A stretch of 64,000 nucleotides of DNA. Source: Gadus chalcogrammus (taxonomy: Eukaryota; Chordata; Actinopteri; Gadiformes; Gadidae). A model generated the notes under the pieces. It was not told where the DNA came from. It searched no databases and was given only the letters and a program-made list of their open reading frames with translations. Below, one piece after another: positions 16,100 to 31,089 of the stretch (its first letter is position 1; each line of letters begins with the position of its first letter). The stretch spans positions 15,195,765-15,259,764 of the forward strand of contig NC_079426.1 in NCBI RefSeq assembly GCF_026213295.1, in the 5' to 3' direction. A program made the translations under genes and the position numbers.

Positions 16100-16765
16100 A
16101 AGAGAATTGAGAGAATAAAATGCGTTCCAATGATGTTGTCTCACTTCCGTTCATGTTATTATTAAATCATACTCGTTGTAGGCTAATTATATCTAAATGT
16201 TAAATACAACCTAGTTAAATACAATAAACACAACCTAAACAACCCTAGTTTATTAATGAACCTAGTTCATTTTTTATAATGATTTAAAGATATATTTCTT
16301 TACTAATAACATGCATCGGATAATGTGTCTGGAAAATTGCAAAATAAAGAATATCTATAGGCTACACGGTCAGGTCATGGTTTACTGCCACCAGAAACAT
16401 AATACAATAGTATTGGTTTGTAACTACTCTGAGTTCAACTCCAGTCCAACTGTTGTCACCCCAAACATGTTGCAAAGTACAGACATAACTGCACAATCAC
16501 AGCGTCACCTTTGGCACAAATGGTTCTACAAATCCACACCCAGCAACGCCCATGCAATCACTCAACTCAATGATTGACATATCAGCTCAGAGAGGGTGCA
16601 TTATAAAACATATATATAAAGAGTCAAGGGTCGGTTACACATTGAAAGGACTTGCGAGAGACTTTAAAGTGAGCTGAGAGATTACGGCCTACACAAGTTA
16701 TTCAAAGTGCTCACAGCTGTGTCTGGCATCAGTGGAAGAAAGTCTAGAGCGTGGGTGGGTGGGTC
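16100..16765. other. intergenic, no gene seen
   Basis: AT-rich sequence upstream of inpp5a. No coding or RNA feature could be supported. Confidence 0.4.
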
Positions 16766-16825
16766 TGTTTGTGCGTGTGTGTGTTTGTGTGTGTGTGTGT
16801 GTGAGTATGTTGCGTGCAAATGTGT

Positions 16826-16911
<86 letters not shown>

Positions 16912-16925
16912 GCGCATGTGTGTGG
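16766..16925. repeat. (GT)n microsatellite, interrupted
   Basis: A GT array with GC, TT and AT interruptions in its first half and a cleaner 80-bp GT core. It lies about 1.2 kb upstream of inpp5a exon 1. Confidence 0.95.
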
Positions 16926-17250
16926 CTGTACAAGCGTATTAGAGGGAGAGTAGTTGAGCTGATGTTAAACACTACGTTTGTGAGTGGGAGTGTGTGATTA
17001 AGAGGTGTTGAATGTAACGACGGCTACTCCTCAGCCGTTTGAATATTAAATAATCAAATGATTACGCATAGGAAAAATAACGAAATAGCATCCACTGGGT
17101 GTTACACACACAGCTGTCGCCCTGTAGAGAGGGGTAGATTGTATGGTTGTGAAGTGAGCAGACACATCAAGAATGGTCTTCTGACTGACTGTTTATTATG
17201 ACATTCAGAAAAGCATATGACAACATGGCATTCATAGAATACTGGAGTAA

Positions 17251-17289
17251 AGAAAGAAAGGAGTAAAGAAAGGAGTAAAGAAAGGAGTA

Positions 17290-17360
<71 letters not shown>
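17251..17360. repeat. (GAAA)n plus 12-mer microsatellite
   Basis: Three copies of a GGAGTAAAGAAA unit lead into about 18 tandem GAAA units, a homopurine run. Leu/Ser/Phe-rich open frames on the minus strand here are repeat by-products. Confidence 0.97.
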
Positions 17361-17503
17361 CAACAGGAAAAAGAAGAGAAGAGAACAATATCAGCACCCA
17401 TAAAGGAAATACCTGGACAGGCATATAGATGACTCGGTTTAGAGATGAGCGGACGACCTTGGGATGGCGAATACAACCTTACCCGAGCGATGTGATGCCC
17501 TCC

Positions 17504-17544
17504 ATGCTAATGAGGGCATAACATTAGCATCATCACATTAGCAT
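17504..17544. promoter_or_regulatory. cluster of three POU octamer-like sites
   Basis: ATGCTAAT at 17,504-17,511 is followed by two inverted copies, ATTAGCAT, at 17,523-17,530 and 17,537-17,544. ATGCTAAT is a one-base variant of the POU octamer ATGCAAAT. Three sites in 41 bp suggest a homotypic cluster, but function is an inference. Confidence 0.3.
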
Positions 17545-17794
17545 ATAACTCATGTCCAATGGAGAATCCCAGAATGACTTCTCCCCCTCATAACACCATC
17601 CATAGACGTGTCTCTCTGTGATGGGACCTCTGAGGTGACCCCTGCCCTGACGGAGTATGGCCCGCCCCTGAATCCACCACCCTGGAAGACCGAAATAGAG
17701 GCTAGAAAATGGATCTAAAAATAGCATGGGAAAAAAACTTGCACCAAGGACTGTGTCAGGGGGAGATAACATCACAGGTAATGTGTTCAATGTG

Positions 17795-17907
<113 letters not shown>

Positions 17908-18117
17908 TGTTGTGTGTTTATGTGTGTGTGCCAGCGTGTGTGCGTGCGCGCGTGTGTGTGTGTACGTGTGTGTGGGTGTGTGTGTTTGTGTGAGTTTGTG
18001 TGAATGTGTGTGTGGAGCAAGGGAGGGGTGGTGGGGGTAGAGACAGGATATCCCACAGGGAAGGTACCGTTGGAGGTAGGAGCCAGGAGGTTTGTTTTCG
18101 TGTGTTTGTGTTGTTAG

Positions 18118-18163
18118 GAGTGTGTGTGTGTGTGTGTGTGGGGAGGAGGGGGGGGGGGGGGTT
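18118..18163. repeat. (GT)n then G-run
   Basis: About 11 GT units followed by G4AGGA and a run of about 13 G, a potential G-quadruplex block. Confidence 0.85.
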
Positions 18164-18758
18164 CAAGGGGGCTGTTTGCTGATAAAGGAGCCCTACCCAC
18201 TGGGCAACCCCTCCCCCTCCTTCTAATGTGCTCTGGGTAATGGAAAAAATTATGTTGGAATTCCAGACTGTGAGCAAAATATTTGCACTTTGACCCCGAT
18301 CCCTTCGCTACTTCAATTTGCTTATCTAAAAATAGAAGCGAAAGAAAACTGGAACAAATGGGAGCCTGCCGTGTCCCGAGGGGGGCCGGATCCAGCCTTG
18401 TGGAGATGTAAGAAGGCCATGCTCGACCAATAAACGCTTAATCTCAAACCCTGTTCCAGAATAGATGCCGTATCATTTTATATTTACCCGTGGAGATTCC
18501 ACTTCTTCAGCATGGGAATGAGCCCTGAGAAAACAACAATACGTTACACGATTTATTGCCTGCTTGGTATTTGAGTCTGCAATGAAGCCAATGCAGAACA
18601 CCGAACCAAGTCCTTTGGCTACAAAGGTTTCTGGTCCGTCTCCTTAATAATGAGCAAATCGTCAGGTTTAAAGGGGGAGGAGGAACAGACAGCAGGCTTT
18701 TCCTTTCCTAAACTAATTGAAGCCTGCAGTTTTGTTTAGAAACTTGAATGCATTTCTG

Positions 18759-18777
18759 CACACACATACACACACAA

Positions 18778-18808
<31 letters not shown>

Positions 18809-18844
18809 CACACACATACACACACACACTCACACACACACACA
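18759..18844. repeat. (CA)n microsatellite, interrupted
   Basis: A CA array with AT, AA, CG and CT interruptions, an older and more degenerate array than most here. Confidence 0.93.
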
Positions 18845-18879
18845 GTGAAGAAATTAAGGTTATTATGCGTTTATTATTT

Positions 18880-19380
18880 CTATCTCGGTGAGACAATTAA
18901 CCCGAGGAACATGATCTCAATTTAGGGAGTTCACAAAGTCTGCCTTTTATTACTGCTCCCTTAACTCTCTGGTATCTCTCCCTCCCGCTCCCTGCGCCTC
19001 CCTCTCTCCTTCCCTCCCGCTCGGCCGCGGTCAGGGTGTATCCCACTGTGAGTAAGCCTATTTTGGCGGCCCCGTGGGTTCCCTGTAATATTGGGCCCTT
19101 ACTAATTTATCCTCCCTTACCAATTAATTTGGAGCAGAGTGCTCTCATGGGAGGAATGTCCATTTTATATTTCTTTATTATTTGCTGCTGAAAGAGGGGT
19201 GTGGATGGCCTACATCGTTACTAATTCACCAGGGGAGTTCGGGCCCGTGCAAGGAGCCCTGCTGCCCTCTCTCCTCTGTCTATATGGGTTCTGTCTATTT
19301 ATACGTTGTCCGCGGTGATTCGAATGCAGGTGTTAAACGTGCTTTTCAAGGTCCTTTGCACCTTGATCGCTAAACTTGTT
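18880..19380. other. repeat-free unique island, candidate conserved non-coding element
   Basis: About 500 bp without microsatellites, in an interval crowded with them. It combines a CT-rich GC-high core (about 18,970-19,035, including GGCCGCGG) with AT-rich blocks holding several homeodomain-core TAATT motifs (around 19,100-19,130). No coding potential is apparent. The conserved non-coding call is inference from composition only. Confidence 0.25.
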
Positions 19381-20289
19381 GTATTTTCTTTCCCCCTTTG
19401 TGTGCATCTCCTTTGTCGCTAGGTTGTTGCATGTTGCCTTATTCCCAGATTTCGAATCTTAAAAACATTCTGAGGTCATTTTGAGGAATTAAAGTCAAGT
19501 CAAAGTCCGGTCGAGCTGTCCAGCTTGGACAAACATAGACTCATGCATTATAGGTGAGGCTAATTTCTGCTCTTGTCTTATCTCTTTCTGCTTCCGTTGA
19601 GTCTTGAAATCTTCATAGTTAACCAAGCCACAAGGATTTTCCAATGGAGAATATTCTGTAATCTGCATATGAAGCTTGGCATCATCCACATCCATCTATA
19701 GCTCACGAGAAGGAGCAGGGGAGCACCAAGTCATTTGATTGCGATTGTGCCATCTAGAGGGAATACATTGGCTGCACATACAAATCAGAGTGAATGGTTG
19801 AAAGCGATATACCACCATGTCTTTGATTTCACTACGGTGCCCATAATTCCATGGGGTTTACAGTAACATAATCAGGAAGCACTTTTGTGCAAAAGGGGAT
19901 TTAATTTGCCAAAACAAGCCAGATAACCATACAAATAATGTCGGAAATATATCAAAAATGGTTAATAAATGTTTAAAATGGTCAATAGAATATCCTTTCT
20001 TTATTCAAACAATAACAGAGAGAAATATAAGAGAGATATTGTCAAACAACAGAAACAAAGAAAATGGTCAAATAATAGTGATATATATCAATAATCAAAT
20101 CATCATCTTTCTGAAACCAATGAAACTAAGCCTTGAGGTGAATTCTCACTGTTTGTATTTTCTTTCCCTGATCATGTCTAATTAGCTTATTCTTCTTTTT
20201 GTTTGCTGTCGGCTCCAGACAACCACAGACCTTTTGTTGACACAAAACCTATTATTGCATAGTACACTTTAACCATATCATTGTTTAGA

Positions 20290-20806
<517 letters not shown>

Positions 20807-20879
20807 TCCATCTCATCAGCTAACCCTCATTGCTTTAGAGATCGAATAGCAGTGGAATTTGCCAAAGAACAGAAGTAGG

Positions 20880-23244
<2,365 letters not shown>

Positions 23245-23794
23245 GGAAAATATGCTGGCACATAGGACCTTTGAATGTCGGAACAGCACATGGTTTTTTA
23301 GCCATATGTATATTTTAGGCAGTATCGAATACATTTTTGCTCAATAATGCCGTACCGCCACTAGATGGCAGTCCTATCTTAGCTTTTAACCCAACTACTT
23401 GATCCACGAGTAGATTTATCGTGATCGAGAATTTCCCTTGCAATTCCCAGAAACAAAAACATTTTTTTTTTTGTAATTTCTGTAAAGGTTCTTCTCAGTC
23501 ACAGTCACAGGTAGGTGTTCAATCACAGTTAGGTCTATTTGGCCTTTCTATTTTCTCAAGAGTCACTCGTTTTACCTGGGCTTCCTGTGATTCGGGGAAT
23601 GGGCTAGACAGGGTTGGGGAAGGCTCAAATAACCACTTTAGGGGTATTTACCAAATACGAACCTCAGACAATAATCCCATTAATCCTTCCAGATGATAGA
23701 GGGGGGAGATTTACGTTCCTGACTGACAGGATTTCAGCAGCAGGCTGGTGTTGAAGGGTATTTCAGCGAACCCCAACCCAGCACCAACCTATCG

Positions 23795-23795
<1 letters not shown>

Positions 23796-23866
<71 letters not shown>
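23796..23866. repeat. (CT)n microsatellite, 71 bp
   Basis: A pure CT array, homopyrimidine on the plus strand. Confidence 0.98.
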
Positions 23867-23870
<4 letters not shown>

Positions 23871-24846
23871 AATATTTGATAACTCTGACAGCTGTCACAG
23901 CATGGATCTTTCATCCTTACCCCCTGCTCCCGTACAGCTTTCTACATCATTCGGTCTCCCCCATTTAGTTTTACAAAACAATTTCCCCTACAAATACCAA
24001 ATACTGTTTTAAAAAATGGAAGTCAATAGCCATCGAACGAGTGAATTGGGTTTTGGAATACTCAGCTACTGAAGGAAATAACATTCGGCAAATAGTCACC
24101 GACAGATCTGACTGTTTGAACAAAGGCACAAAAATAAAACGCTAAAACGATCTAGTGAAAATAAGGCTCTCTACCAGAGATATCACCATTTCAATTTGTG
24201 GTAGGCCGAATAAATATTTGTGCCTATCTGATTATGACTGAGCGTAATTAATAACCAATGCAGAAAAGCCGTTCACAGCCACTTAAAACTGTAATGGTGC
24301 ATCAACTGCCTTTTTGTCTCAACAATGGAGTTACCTGGTGATGTGTGCAATGGTGCAGTTTACTGTAAATGGACGCTAAAGCTTGTGAGTAACCCCACAG
24401 GATGTTCCTGGACTATATGAAGGCCTCCTGTGTCTCACCACTCAATGCAATTAATTACCCCCGCTATCCGTGTGAATAGCGTGAAGAAGACCACTCATTT
24501 AGTTCTGAAGATGTCTTGAACATATATGTCACAATTAATACATTTTTCTTTTCCTTGGCAGGCAGGCGGGGCCTTGTTCTCTGGCTATTTTAGACTGTAG
24601 GGCTGTTCTATTTGGTTGTTTTTGTCGCCCAATGAAAGGAGTTTGTTTTTCCACCAATCAAGCACCAATGAACGTGGATCTTCTCCCATCCATCCAGCCA
24701 TCAGCAGGGTGAGTCACAGGCTGAGCTACTGAATTCATGGGGCAGGTTATAATCCCCTGATGGCCATGTGACTCGCCTTCCCGTACGGCGCGTCATTTAG
24801 CTGATTCATGTCCCTGTTACCACAATGGTATTTGTTTGTCACTCCT

Positions 24847-25135
24847 ACACACACACACACACGGACACGCGGGAACACACATACACACACAAATGTGGGC
24901 ACATACAGAATCACGCACACACACATGCAGGCACACCCACATGAGGGCACACTGTCACACACAGATACACAATGACACACACACACACGCACACACACAA
25001 ACACACACACACACACACAAACTCACACAAACACACACACACACACACACACACATATGTATGCTAGTACACACACTAACACACACACGCAGATGCACAA
25101 ACACATTCACATACAAACACACACAAAAACGCAAA
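24847..25135. repeat. degenerate (CA)n microsatellite
   Basis: A 290-bp CA-rich array with many interruptions (GG, TG, AT). Apparent His/Thr-rich frames are by-products. Confidence 0.93.
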
Positions 25136-25668
25136 GAATGAGAGTGAGTCAGAGGAGCTTAAACCCAGGGGAAAGGCTCATCTGTGGTTTCCAAAAGAGA
25201 AGAATTATAACCAGAGCTGACTGCTGACATAAGACCAATGACAGATCCCCTCACATCCAAGGACCAAAATGTGTGTGTCTGGCAAACTGTTTGCAAGAGG
25301 CACCTTCTTGTATATGTATGGGAAGGCTTTACCTGCGTCAATCCTCCATACTTCTGTCAAAAATGAAAAAATGAACTAGTCAAGGACATTCATCACACCA
25401 GACCGGTTGCCTTAAGGCCAAGTAGCCACACGGTGCATCAAGAAGTCCCTATAAGGTCATTATCATTTCATATGTTCCAGGCCGCATGACTGGGATCACA
25501 GGGTTGGCGTGAGAGGGCTCTGGCATCGCGGACGTTCCCCCCTGACGACGTAACCCCGCACGGCTGCTGCCCTGAATCATTCTACTGCCGGCGGTCTGTT
25601 TCCCTTTACCTGTGAGATAATGAGCAATATGAGATTATACTGCAGCCAGGCCAGGTGTGTGAGTGTAA

Positions 25669-25670
<2 letters not shown>

Positions 25671-25749
<79 letters not shown>

Positions 25750-25766
25750 TGTGCGTTTCGATAGGT

Positions 25767-25833
<67 letters not shown>
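25671..25833. repeat. (GT)n microsatellite, interrupted
   Basis: Two GT blocks separated by a short unique spacer containing GCGTTTCGATAG (about 25,752-25,763). Confidence 0.97.
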
Positions 25834-25839
<6 letters not shown>

Positions 25840-25859
25840 TGAGAGGAGGTGTGATGGGA

Positions 25860-26070
25860 TGGGGAGGTAATTATTTCCGATGCCGTTACCAAATTAAACA
25901 CAGATCGTGCGGCCAGAGAGCTTTAATTGGCAGCTTGTTAAAGGCTGCCCTGATTAACAGTGAACCAGATCCACGCCTGCAGCTCCATTCATCAGGACGC
26001 GTGAGTCATAGCGCCGTGCAACCGTGCAGCGCCGGCGTTCAATCAAGTTCTCTGTGTGTTCTCTCAGCAG
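25860..26070. other. unique island between GT arrays, candidate regulatory element
   Basis: About 200 bp of mixed-composition unique DNA packed between two GT arrays. It contains homeodomain-type TTAATTGG and a bZIP-like TGAGTCA site (about 26,002-26,008), without coding potential. This is a compositional inference only. Confidence 0.2.
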
Positions 26071-26162
26071 TGAGAGAGTGTGCTGGACACAGTGGACTAT
26101 ACATATAGCGATATGGTGATTCTACGCCAGGGTGAACAATTGATTTTGGTGCCTTCTGCGTG

Positions 26163-26314
26163 CTGTGTGTGTCTCTGTGTGCCTGTATTGGCGAGGAGGG
26201 GGCAGGCATATGTGTGTGTGTGTGTCTGTGTGTGTATGTATGTGTTTCTGTGTGTGTGTGGTGGTGTGTGTGTGTGTGTGTGTGGTGTGGTGTGTGTTGT
26301 GTGTGGTGTGTGTG

Positions 26315-26346
<32 letters not shown>

Positions 26347-26448
26347 TGTATGTATGTGTTTCTGTGTGTGTGTGTGTGTGTGGTGTGTGTGTGGTGTGTG
26401 TGGTGTGTGTGTGTGTGTGTGTGTGTCTGTGTGTGTGTTTCTGTGTGC
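26163..26448. repeat. (GT)n array with GGTGTG interruptions
   Basis: About 285 bp of GT repeat with recurrent TGGTGTG and TATGTATG interruptions. A G-run of about 20 follows at 26,487-26,505. Confidence 0.95.
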
Positions 26449-27831
26449 ATTCTTCTTCAGTCATTCATGACGCCTGTGGAAGTGGAGGGGGGGGGGGGGG
26501 GGGGGAGGGTGTGGTCTGACGGGGGGATGCTGTGGCGGAGATGTGCAGGGGGGCTTATCAGGTGTCGAGGGCTGCCAGCTAGACACATACACACCATGCC
26601 CCAGGGAATTGTGGGAAAGAAGAATCTGTAATGTTGATACTGAGGGATACAGGAGACGGTCATTATTTTGCAGTTTTCCTTCCATTTCTTACTCTTCTGT
26701 CTTCATCCGGTTCAGCTGTGTTAATGAGTGTCCTGTGCGCACCTGTGTTTTTTTCCACAGTTGGTTTATTTCCTTGTTGTTCTGTGGCGTGTATCTGTCT
26801 GTTATCGGTTTTTTGTAGTAAGCCTATTTTTCAGTCTGCAAATTGTATGCACCTGTTCTGTTAAGGCTTTTGTAGAATTCATTAAACCTTTCTCCCTCTG
26901 TATTTGGGTCCAAGTACTGATATGGCTGCCTATCTTCCCACTACCCTTATCTATTTCTAAAGCGAGTTATATTTCAAAGCAAGAAATTTGACTTTCAAAT
27001 CAACACCATATGTTCCACAATGAGTCAGAGGTTAAATAAACTCATAAATGTTGAAAATGTGTTTCCCTGGAAGCCTTCACAAAGTTATGTGATGGTCTGG
27101 TTTCGATAGATACATGGAGACATTTATGGTCTGAAGGAAGAGCAAAATTACATGTTTTTGAAACGAAAAACTAATTTGATGTCCTCCAATGTCAAGATGT
27201 CCTGTTTATTTTTCAACATGTCTGACTGTCACACATGGAAAGACAGAGATAATGAGTGTACCGCCATGAGGCTGTGAGAACATAGACTGGCATTTCCTCT
27301 GGCAGTTATCCTGGCCACATTGAGCAATAGGCTGTGAACACTGAGTCATATGGGACCCTGGGGAGGGAGAGAGAAAGAGAGACAGTGAGAGAGAGCCAGC
27401 GAGCAAGGAAGTGTGACTGAAATCCATCATCTTTCATAACGGGGATATAACTTAATGATAGTTTTAACCAGGATGTCTTCAGTAGAGGGTCTGAAAGGGA
27501 ATAAAAACTTGTCCTTCTCTCGATTTTATTCCAATGCTCTTCAAATAAAGGATATATAAGACATCTTTTTGACGCGGTAGAAGGAGTATCCATCAGGGTC
27601 CTTCAGAGGTGTTGGATCAGGGTGGAGGTGCCTTCCTGCGGTGGTGCAGTCTTCCAGTCAGAGGGGCCCATGGGTAATATTCTCCTCCGGAGCTCACAAT
27701 CTGATCCCTGTCTGCCATACAAGGCCAAAGAATGTCAACCATGAGGGAAGGGTGTGTATGATTTGGAATGGAGCTGTCTCGCTTTCATGTCTCAAGAATC
27801 ACATACACAAACCCACTCACTCATGCACATT

Positions 27832-27953
27832 GACACACACGCACACACACACAGACACACACGCACGCACACACACACGCAAACGCACACGCATGCACAC
27901 ACATACAAACACGGGCACACAAACGCAAACGTAAACGCAAACGCAAACACACA

Positions 27954-28027
<74 letters not shown>
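27832..28027. repeat. compound (CA)n microsatellite
   Basis: A degenerate CA/GCAAAC lead (27,832-27,955) and then a clean CA core to 28,027. Confidence 0.95.
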
Positions 28028-28032
<5 letters not shown>

Positions 28033-28765
28033 ATGGAGGAATAGTTCCCAGGCCACAGGCGGTGTGTGCTTTGCTAGCTCAGCTGGCTGACTTACAGTAA
28101 GCAAGGCAGCACTTTAGCTCAACCACAACCTTGACGCACAAAAAGCCCTGCTTCACTTTAGTCCACTGCTGGAGGTTTCCACCGCCGGGCTCTCTGGAGC
28201 TGATGTGCCCACTGTGGGGCTTCTTGTACCAACTACGTCAACACCAGGGATCCACCCATACCACTTTTTTGCTCAGAGATTGATCCAGAGTCCATGACTC
28301 AGATCCTTGACTCATACCAAACAATCTTGGCGGATGCTAACTAGCCAGTACAGAGTGTCCTTCATTATCAGCACCATTATCTCTGGACCGCATTCCAATA
28401 TGCTGATAACATCCGCTTGATATCCACTTTTACTTTTTTAATGTATCCATGACTTTACCCGTTAAATACCAGAAATATATAATAATATAATATAATACCA
28501 GAAAACGGGACTTTGCAATCGATGGGCTGTGTTTTAACCAGTTCAAGGGCCCCGACATCTGATTGCAGCTTCGGTATCGGAGCAACGTTGAGCCGCCCAT
28601 ATGTCTCGGCGCAGGCGGCGGCCGTGCTGCCAAGTCTCAACTTAAAATCAGGACACCCGTCTCGGGTGAGGCCCCCTTTCATTCTGGCACCTGTAGCGGC
28701 CCAGCCTGGACCCATTATCCCTAGGCGCTAATCCATCGGATCCTGTTAACCTCACACACTTACAC

Positions 28766-28817
28766 AAACACACACACACACACACATACATGTGTGCGTG
28801 TGTGTGTGTGTGTGTGT
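28766..28817. repeat. (CA)n-(TG)n inverted microsatellite
   Basis: A CA array turns into TG at a central ACATGT, so the two halves are inverted repeats able to fold back. The TG half carries one GCG interruption. Confidence 0.85.
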
Positions 28818-30432
28818 CATGCCTCGCCCCACCCCAATCCGGCGCTGTTAATTAGATTGCAGGCTGTTTCGAGGCCCTAGTGGTGATGCAATGTTAATAG
28901 CGGTGGATTAGTGGGACAATGGAGGCGTCGGTGGGATCAAGCTGTGAGGAGGGCAGGGTCCTCCCAGATGGGGCCGGCATTGCTGCGGGGGCCCTGGCAG
29001 GAGCCGAACACAAGGGATACGAAAACAAGCAAGGGAGGGGGGGATACAGAAGGGCTTGTAGAAATATAAATAAAGAAAAAGAAAGCAATGGGGTTCACTG
29101 AGAGGGGAGGTGTATTGGTAAAATATAGTTGGAGATGTTCGCACACCCACTTTTTTTTCCAAGGAAGTTTTGTTCAAAGACATGCTTCTGAGGCTTGTCG
29201 ATTCATCTGATTAATGTTCGTTGGGTCGCACATGCAAATAGGATTATCACATCATAGGAAGGAGGACAGAGGCAGGTTTCAACACCTTTCGATCGTCTTA
29301 GTAAGTCGGAGATTAAAAAGTTTAGTCAAGGGATCCGTAATGGAGCCAGCCACCCTCTAAAGCACATTGGGAAGGATCCATGTATTATCCATATTGTCCG
29401 GCTTATTGAGTATTCAGCTTGACTTCATGGGGCCCAGACAAATTAACAGGACTAGTGGCTGAATATAGGTCCCAGGTGTTGAAATGCGTGGATTGTCCAA
29501 CTTGACATTAGTGACCTCAGAAGATTGCAAAGCAAAACCCAAAGGAAATGTGCTAAATGCTAATTGGAACAGTTCACATCTCATATGATGTTTGAGTTGA
29601 GTACAGAAAGCTTAATAATCTTTGTGTGACAATCACAACAATTAACCAAATGATAAATTCTTTCGTACTTTCAGAGAGATGAAGACTTAAAACCTTTTGA
29701 CAAAAGAAGTTCAACCATCTGTCTGGTTGTAAATGAGGCAATCCATCAGTCTTGGATCGTATCTTCTTCAGGAAACCAGAGCAATACACTAAATCGGCAC
29801 CACTCATAGTGAAGCAGGTCATGGAAAGCCTAATTACAGAAGAACTTAAAATCCACAGAGACGTCAAAGGCTAGTCTGTCCTCCTGCTATGAGTGCCGCA
29901 TGGTCAGACACTATTAACCCATCCATGGATCATATTCAGGCTGTCCATTGGCTCAAAAGAGATCTAGTAGTACAGTAGTTGCTATGATCAATCCCTTGCA
30001 TGGGAGAATAGAGCAACAGGCATTACCCACAACAAGTAAAGTTAGTCCCTCAAAAAGAGAAAAGCTGAAAAGAATCAAGCCTTGATAAGCAGTGATCTAA
30101 AGGGCCCAGTGGACTTGCTGAGCTTCCCCTTTATCACTCCAACACAGCAAGATATTGACCCTCGTGCTTCAGGGCAAGCTGCTCGAATTCCTTAGCGATG
30201 GAAACTGAGGTTAAGATGGGTGTGAGGAATTTATTATAAGTAGTTAAATGGCAGTATGGCAAATAGTGTTTAACAGTGAGATGATGTCTGGCAATCTCCG
30301 TAATACTGGCTCACTCTACGTGTGTTTATGTTGGAAGGACGCTCTTCATTATCATTGGGCCTTGCATGCTTTCATTTCTGGGATGTGCTGGAAGTTTGCA
30401 ACATCGATGACCTTGGGTCATCAAATTTCCCC

Positions 30433-30702
<270 letters not shown>

Positions 30703-30917
30703 GAGTCGAATCGGGTTATCTTGCTCAAATACCCTTTCAGTAGGATCTAGGGGACCTGACCATTAGGTTGCCTGGCGACAGCTCCCCCCTTCCCCCTAAC
30801 CCCCAAAGAAGGGTGTTAAAACAAAAGACAGAAAAGAAGAAGGAGACAGAGAGGAGCAAAAATGCTGGCAGAAGACGCAGACAATTGTGGTGTTTGTATG
30901 TGTTTGGGTTTGTTTAT

Positions 30918-30990
30918 GTGTGTGGGGGGGGGGGGGAGGGGGGGGATTTGAGGAGGTGGAGGAGAGGGAGGAGGAGGAGGTGGGGGGTGC
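30918..30990. repeat. G-rich tract, possible G-quadruplex
   Basis: A run of about 14 G, an A, another run of 8 G, then GGA/GAGG repeats and a final G6 within about 70 bp on the plus strand. This easily satisfies four runs of three or more G. Confidence 0.7.
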
Positions 30991-31089
30991 AAGAACACAG
31001 GGGATTCATAGGTGCTGGGTTGTGCCAGCAAGAGGAATGTCACGTGGAAAAGCTGACAAACCCCATTCAATAAACAGAGTGAGACAGGA

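Noticed and set aside
17102..17476. Frame with FLSFFLSFFLS repeats resembling a membrane protein
   Set aside because: It arises from the GAAA array read on the minus strand.
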